Origin: Roseivirga ehrenbergii
Lineage (GTDB): Bacteria; Bacteroidota; Bacteroidia; Cytophagales; Cyclobacteriaceae
NCBI RefSeq assembly: GCF_001593005.1
Contig: NZ_LQZQ01000012.1
Span: 92,195-156,194 of the forward strand
Reading direction: 5' to 3'
Length of the DNA: 64,000 bases
The translations under genes and the position numbers were made by a program. How positions within the stretch are numbered: position 1 is the first letter of the stretch; each line of letters opens with the position of its first letter. The notes beneath the pieces were generated by a model, which was given only the letters and a program-made list of their open reading frames with translations, searched no databases and was not told the DNA's origin. This document shows, piece after piece, positions 60,325 to 64,000 of this stretch.

Positions 60325-63300
60325 ATGTATCAACCAAAATGTATGAATGCCACGAGTTTCCGAACTGGAATGCTCGTGCTTTGCGCTTTACTGATCAGTA
60401 CTTTGTCTTTTGGGCAGAAAATTGACTTCAGTAAGCTAGAAGCAATGAAACCAAGAAGTATTGGGCCTGCCAACATGAGTGGAAGGGTCACTTCCATTGA
60501 TGTAGTAAATAGCAGTCCAGAAATTATTTATGCAGGCTCTGCCTCTGGTGGCCTCTGGAAATCTGAAAGTGGGGGTATTGCTTGGGAGCCTATTTTTGAT
60601 AATGAATTAGCGCTTTCTATAGGAGCGGTAGCCGTTTCTCAAAAAAACCCGAATATTGTTTGGGTAGGAACAGGAGAGGGAAATCCTAGAAACAGTTTAA
60701 CAGGAGGTTATGGAGTTTATCGCAGTTTAGATGCTGGTAAAACTTGGGAGCTAATGGGGCTTGAAAAAACCAGAAACGTTCACCGTATTATCATCGATCC
60801 AAATGATCCGAACACAGTTTATATCGGAGCCATTGGTTCTCCGTGGGGTGACCATAAAGAAAGAGGTGTCTATAAAACTACTGATGGTGGCGAAACGTGG
60901 AACCATATTCTTTATTTAGATGAAAAAACAGGAGTTGGTGACATGGTGATGGATCCTTCTAACCCAAATAAGATTCTGGTAAACATGTGGCAACACAGAA
61001 GAGAACCTTGGTTCTTTACTTCTGGTGGGCCAAGCTCAGGCTTATATATGACCGTAGATGGCGGTAAAAACTGGACAAAACAGTCAGCTAAAGAAAACGG
61101 TATTCCTGAAGGAGATTTAGGTCGTATGGGTTTAGCGTTTGCTACAAACAATCCGAACAGAGTTTACGCACTTATCGAAGCCAAAGAAAACGCACTTTAT
61201 CGTTCAGATGATGGTGGTTTTAAATGGGAGATGATAAACAATGGTAACGACATCGGAAACCGACCTTTCTATTATTTTGATATCTACGTAGACCCTAAAA
61301 ATGAAAACAGGGTATATAGTATTTTTACGAACGTACACAGAAGTGAAGATGGTGGTAAGTCATTTGAGAATATTATTCCTAGAAACCTTATCCACGTAGA
61401 TAATCATGCTTTATACATTAATCCAGATGACCCTAAGTATATAATCTTAGGAAATGATGGAGGTATGGCTATTACTCGTGATATGGGTAAGAAATGGCAG
61501 TTTGTAGAGAATTTACCACTAGGCCAGTTCTATCATATTAATGTAGATAACGAAATGCCTTACAATGTATATGGAGGTTTACAAGATAACGGAACATATA
61601 CAGGTCCTGCTTATACCTGGAAAAGCGATGGAATTAGAAACGATTACTTCTTCACCATTGGTGGTGGAGATGGTTTTGATGTAATGGCCGATCCTGACGA
61701 TTCACGTTATGGCTATTCTCAGTCGCAACAAGGTAATGTTAGTAGATATGATAAACTCACTGGAAGCAGCAAGAGAATTAAGCCTACAAGCGATGACCCT
61801 AAAGTAAAGTTACGTTTCAACTGGAACTCAGCCATGGCACAAGATCCATTTGATAATAGCACTATTTATTTTGGAAGTCAGTTTGTACATAAGAGTACAA
61901 ATAAAGGTGATAGCTGGACAATTATTTCTCCAGACTTAACAACCAACGATAGTACTAAACAAAATCAAGATAAGAGTGGTGGATTAACCATTGATGCAAC
62001 GGGAGCGGAAAACCATACTACGCTTTTAGTGATTGAACCAAGTGCTGTGGAAAAAGGAGTGCTTTGGGCTGGATCAGACGATGGTTACATTCATGTTACA
62101 AAAGATGGAGGCGCTACTTGGACAAACGTATCCCAAAACCTTAAAGGTGTTCCTGCAGGATCATGGGTGAACCAAATTAAAGCTTCTCGATATAATAAAG
62201 GAGAAGCCGTTGCTGTAATTAATAATTACAGAAGGTTCGATTTCAAACCATATTTGATGAGAACTAAAGATTATGGAAAAACTTGGACATCAATTGTAAA
62301 CGAAAATGATGTTTTCGGATATGCATTGTCATTCATCCAAGATCCAGTAGAACCTAAATTGATGTTTTTAGGTACTGAGCATGGATTATATATCAGTATC
62401 GATGAAGCAAAAACTTGGACTAAGTTTGAAAACGGCTACCCAAGTGTTTCAACAATGGATTTGGTGATTCAAGAGCGTGAGAGTGATTTAGTGATTGGTA
62501 CTTTCGGTAGAGCTATTTACGTGCTTGACGATATTAACCCACTGCGTGTTTTGGCAGCAAAAGGCCAAAAAGCGATAACTGAGTCTGATGTAACAGCGAT
62601 TGATGCCGTTACATCCTATATGGTGAGCACAAGAGCAGCGAGTGGCCCAGCTAATCCTGGTAATGCAACTTTCGAAGGAGAAAATAGACAGTCTGGTTCG
62701 GCAATAATCAAATTTTTTGCTAAAAAACCTGAAATGCCAGCTGGCGGAGGAAGAGGCGCTGGTGCGTCTGCACCTCAAGCACAAAGAAGACCTGCTGGTG
62801 GTCAAGGTGGTGGCGGAGGCCGTGGTGGCCGAGGCGGAGCCGGTGGAGGAGCCAATGCGGCTAGAGGTCCTCAAGCTAAAGTTGAAATTTTTGATTTGAG
62901 TGGGAACTTAGTGAGAACGATCAGTACTTCGTATGCAGAAGGCTTAAATAGCGTTTCGTGGAGATATGATGAAGACCCTCCAGAAAACACAGTACAGCCA
63001 GAATTGCCTGCGGGTGTTCCTGCTCAATTCGCTTCTTTCTTTAGAAGAAGTGGAGCTCCAGCCTTGCCTGGTAAGTATACTTTCAAAGTAACCATTGGTA
63101 ATCAATCAGACGAAGGGAAAATTGAATTTCAAATGGATCCGCGTGATTCTTATGATATCAACAATTTAATTGCTAGAAGAGACTTACTCAGAGAAGTAAA
63201 TGTGCTTTCGGCAGATGTTTCGGCCTTAGCCTCTAAAATCACTACCGATATGGCGTCTGTAGATAAAGTGATAGAAGCTTTAAATGGTAAGCGTGGTCCA

Positions 63301-63630
63301 GAAGCAAATGCATTGAGAACTAAGAGCGAAACAGTAAAGAAGGAAATGAAAGAACTCTCTGATGCCGTGGGTAGCGGAGGTGGATTTGGCCGTGGTGGAG
63401 GTGGAGGTAACTCTGATGTTATTCCATTAAGCTCAAAAGTAAGTGGCTTGTCTCGTACAATTTCTGGGTCATTTGATGCTCCTGGTGCTGCAGACCGTAA
63501 GGATTTGGCTGACTTCAATAGTGAATTCAAATCATTGCAATCTAAAGTGGATGCTTGGTATGCGGCAAACTGGAATGCTTATTTAGCATCGGTTAAAACA
63601 GTAGACTTCTCTCCGATAGGAGGTGAATGA
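60325..63630 (+). CDS. Secreted sortilin-like BNR/VPS10 beta-propeller protein
   Basis: This 1101-residue protein has a signal peptide (GMLVLCALLISTLSFGQ). A large beta-propeller follows with BNR/Asp-box repeats such as GLYMTVDGGKNWTK, VYKTTDGGETWNH, LYRSDDGGFKWEM and HVTKDGGATWTNV, as in VPS10/sortilin-type glycosyl-hydrolase-like proteins of Bacteroidota. At about residues 806-850 a Gly/Arg-rich low-complexity linker interrupts the protein, followed by a FlgD-Ig-like segment (VEIFDLSGNLVRTISTSYAE) and a helical C-terminus with a second Gly-rich stretch at about 1017-1031. It probably acts outside the cell; the substrate is unknown. No C-terminal sorting domain is obvious. Confidence 0.88.
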   Translation: MYQPKCMNATSFRTGMLVLCALLISTLSFGQKIDFSKLEAMKPRSIGPANMSGRVTSIDVVNSSPEIIYAGSASGGLWKSESGGIAWEPIFDNELALSIGAVAVSQKNPNIVWVGTGEGNPRNSLTGGYGVYRSLDAGKTWELMGLEKTRNVHRIIIDPNDPNTVYIGAIGSPWGDHKERGVYKTTDGGETWNHILYLDEKTGVGDMVMDPSNPNKILVNMWQHRREPWFFTSGGPSSGLYMTVDGGKNWTKQSAKENGIPEGDLGRMGLAFATNNPNRVYALIEAKENALYRSDDGGFKWEMINNGNDIGNRPFYYFDIYVDPKNENRVYSIFTNVHRSEDGGKSFENIIPRNLIHVDNHALYINPDDPKYIILGNDGGMAITRDMGKKWQFVENLPLGQFYHINVDNEMPYNVYGGLQDNGTYTGPAYTWKSDGIRNDYFFTIGGGDGFDVMADPDDSRYGYSQSQQGNVSRYDKLTGSSKRIKPTSDDPKVKLRFNWNSAMAQDPFDNSTIYFGSQFVHKSTNKGDSWTIISPDLTTNDSTKQNQDKSGGLTIDATGAENHTTLLVIEPSAVEKGVLWAGSDDGYIHVTKDGGATWTNVSQNLKGVPAGSWVNQIKASRYNKGEAVAVINNYRRFDFKPYLMRTKDYGKTWTSIVNENDVFGYALSFIQDPVEPKLMFLGTEHGLYISIDEAKTWTKFENGYPSVSTMDLVIQERESDLVIGTFGRAIYVLDDINPLRVLAAKGQKAITESDVTAIDAVTSYMVSTRAASGPANPGNATFEGENRQSGSAIIKFFAKKPEMPAGGGRGAGASAPQAQRRPAGGQGGGGGRGGRGGAGGGANAARGPQAKVEIFDLSGNLVRTISTSYAEGLNSVSWRYDEDPPENTVQPELPAGVPAQFASFFRRSGAPALPGKYTFKVTIGNQSDEGKIEFQMDPRDSYDINNLIARRDLLREVNVLSADVSALASKITTDMASVDKVIEALNGKRGPEANALRTKSETVKKEMKELSDAVGSGGGFGRGGGGGNSDVIPLSSKVSGLSRTISGSFDAPGAADRKDLADFNSEFKSLQSKVDAWYAANWNAYLASVKTVDFSPIGGE

Positions 63631-63682
63631 AAAATAGATGAATATCTTTCTCCCAATTTTGGGTAGGAATTATAATTAATTG

Positions 63683-63718
63683 AAAAGCCTGCGGAAGTTT
63701 ATCTCCGCAGGCTTTTTG
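63683..63718 (+). terminator. Rho-independent terminator of the sortilin-like gene
   Basis: AAGCCTGCGGA and TCCGCAGGCTT form a perfect 11-bp stem with an 8-nt loop and a following TTTTT tract, about 55 bp after the stop. Confidence 0.92.
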
Positions 63719-63866
63719 TTTTAATCTGGATGTCTGGTTATAAATAAACAATACTGTTTTACTAGACTATGCTATTCTTCAATGCCATTTAGTTGTTGAA
63801 ATGTCTCCTCTAGATTTTAGTTGACCGTTATCAATTGATTGTGTCAACCTATATCAGTACGTGACC

Positions 63867-64000
63867 GTGGTTTTAGTCGGGGTTGCAGTTCCGAGACTTC
63901 GGAACGAACCTACGACCTCTCTATAGCTTATAGGATTGATTAGACATAAAAAAAACCACTAACAAAAGTCAGTGGTTTTAGTCGGGGTGGCAGTTCCGAG
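63867..64000. repeat. Direct repeats 105 bp apart at the window edge
   Basis: A 29-bp sequence beginning GTGGTTTTAGTCGGGG occurs at 63867-63895 and 63972-64000 with a single mismatch. The first copy continues into a perfect hairpin (GTTCCGA-GACT-TCGGAAC, 63888-63905). The second copy is cut by the window edge, so the array length is unknown. No gene is seen between 63719 and 63866. Confidence 0.6.
63948..63980 (-). terminator. Minus-strand terminator at the window edge
   Basis: On the minus strand AACCACTGAC and GTTAGTGGTT pair with one internal mismatch and are followed by eight T residues. It implies a minus-strand gene ending near or beyond the right edge. Confidence 0.65.

Noticed and set aside
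63860..64000. Possible tRNA at the window edge (AGTCGGGGTGGCAG resembles the complement of a tRNA 3' end)
   Set aside because: No anticodon arm or T-loop can be formed; the T-arm position is occupied by a self-complementary GTTCCGA/TCGGAAC hairpin. It is reported only as a repeat.

Overview
The window looks like a chromosome segment of a marine Bacteroidota member of the order Cytophagales (Roseivirga/Fulvivirga-like); this is inferred from gene content, not from a database search. Supporting signs are the AT-rich sequence, the absence of purine-rich Shine-Dalgarno sites, several TAnnTTTG-type -7 promoter elements, many secreted six-bladed beta-propeller lipoproteins, OmpA proteins with thrombospondin type-3 repeats, DUF4097/DUF3703/DUF5683/DUF6155-type families, and the linkages parA-parB-DUF5683-dapB and pyrG-yidC.

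Layout. 0-10 kb: a coiled-coil membrane protein, two methyltransferases, ApaG, uracil-DNA glycosylase and a cluster of five secreted propeller-type proteins, two of them tandem duplicates. 10-20 kb: housekeeping genes, namely dapB, a DUF5683 protein, parB, parA, a UPF0173 hydrolase, yidC, pyrG, a CCA-adding enzyme, a TPR protein and a YfcE-like phosphoesterase. 20-29 kb: an OmpA/TSP3 protein, a small ArsR-type regulator with a clear operator next to a semialdehyde dehydrogenase, two lipoprotein-anchored VOC proteins, an AraC regulator, an endonuclease/exonuclease/phosphatase-fold protein, an NmrA-like reductase and a YdcF protein. 29-33.3 kb: an ECF sigma factor, a HEAT-repeat membrane anti-sigma candidate, three DUF4097-like secreted proteins and a stand-alone domain resembling the N-terminus of PspC proteins. 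33.4-42.4 kb: a class V aminotransferase, a flavin reductase, a ChrA transporter, a compact block of AraC regulator, DUF3703 protein, D12 adenine methylase and NotI-like restriction endonuclease, then an agmatinase-family enzyme and glnS. 42.4-43.3 kb: about 850 bp without a gene, holding a phased DnaA-box-like array and a hairpin-rich segment that ends in terminators. 43.3-51 kb: carbonic anhydrase, a LytS/LytTR two-component pair, secreted proteins including a putative HExxH peptidase, an exported AbgB-like M20 hydrolase, a RidA lipoprotein and an alpha/beta hydrolase. 51-58 kb: a TetR-TolC-MFP-RND efflux operon. 58-64 kb: a membrane metallophosphoesterase, inorganic pyrophosphatase, tRNA-Ser(GCT), a large sortilin-like BNR protein, and a repeat cut by the right edge.

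Most notable. (1) A family of about 80-bp inverted-repeat elements (four full copies and two arm remnants) lies mostly at gene 3' ends, with related interiors and one paired substitution in the arms. (2) A NotI-like endonuclease is coupled to an N6-adenine methylase, and a near-perfect 28-bp palindrome overlaps its candidate promoter. (3) The unexplained region 42.6-43.2 kb combines an origin-like motif array with a structured-RNA candidate. (4) The sigma/anti-sigma/DUF4097/PspC-like block looks like a cell-envelope response module. All assignments come from reading motifs and sequence by eye; no alignment or search was run.
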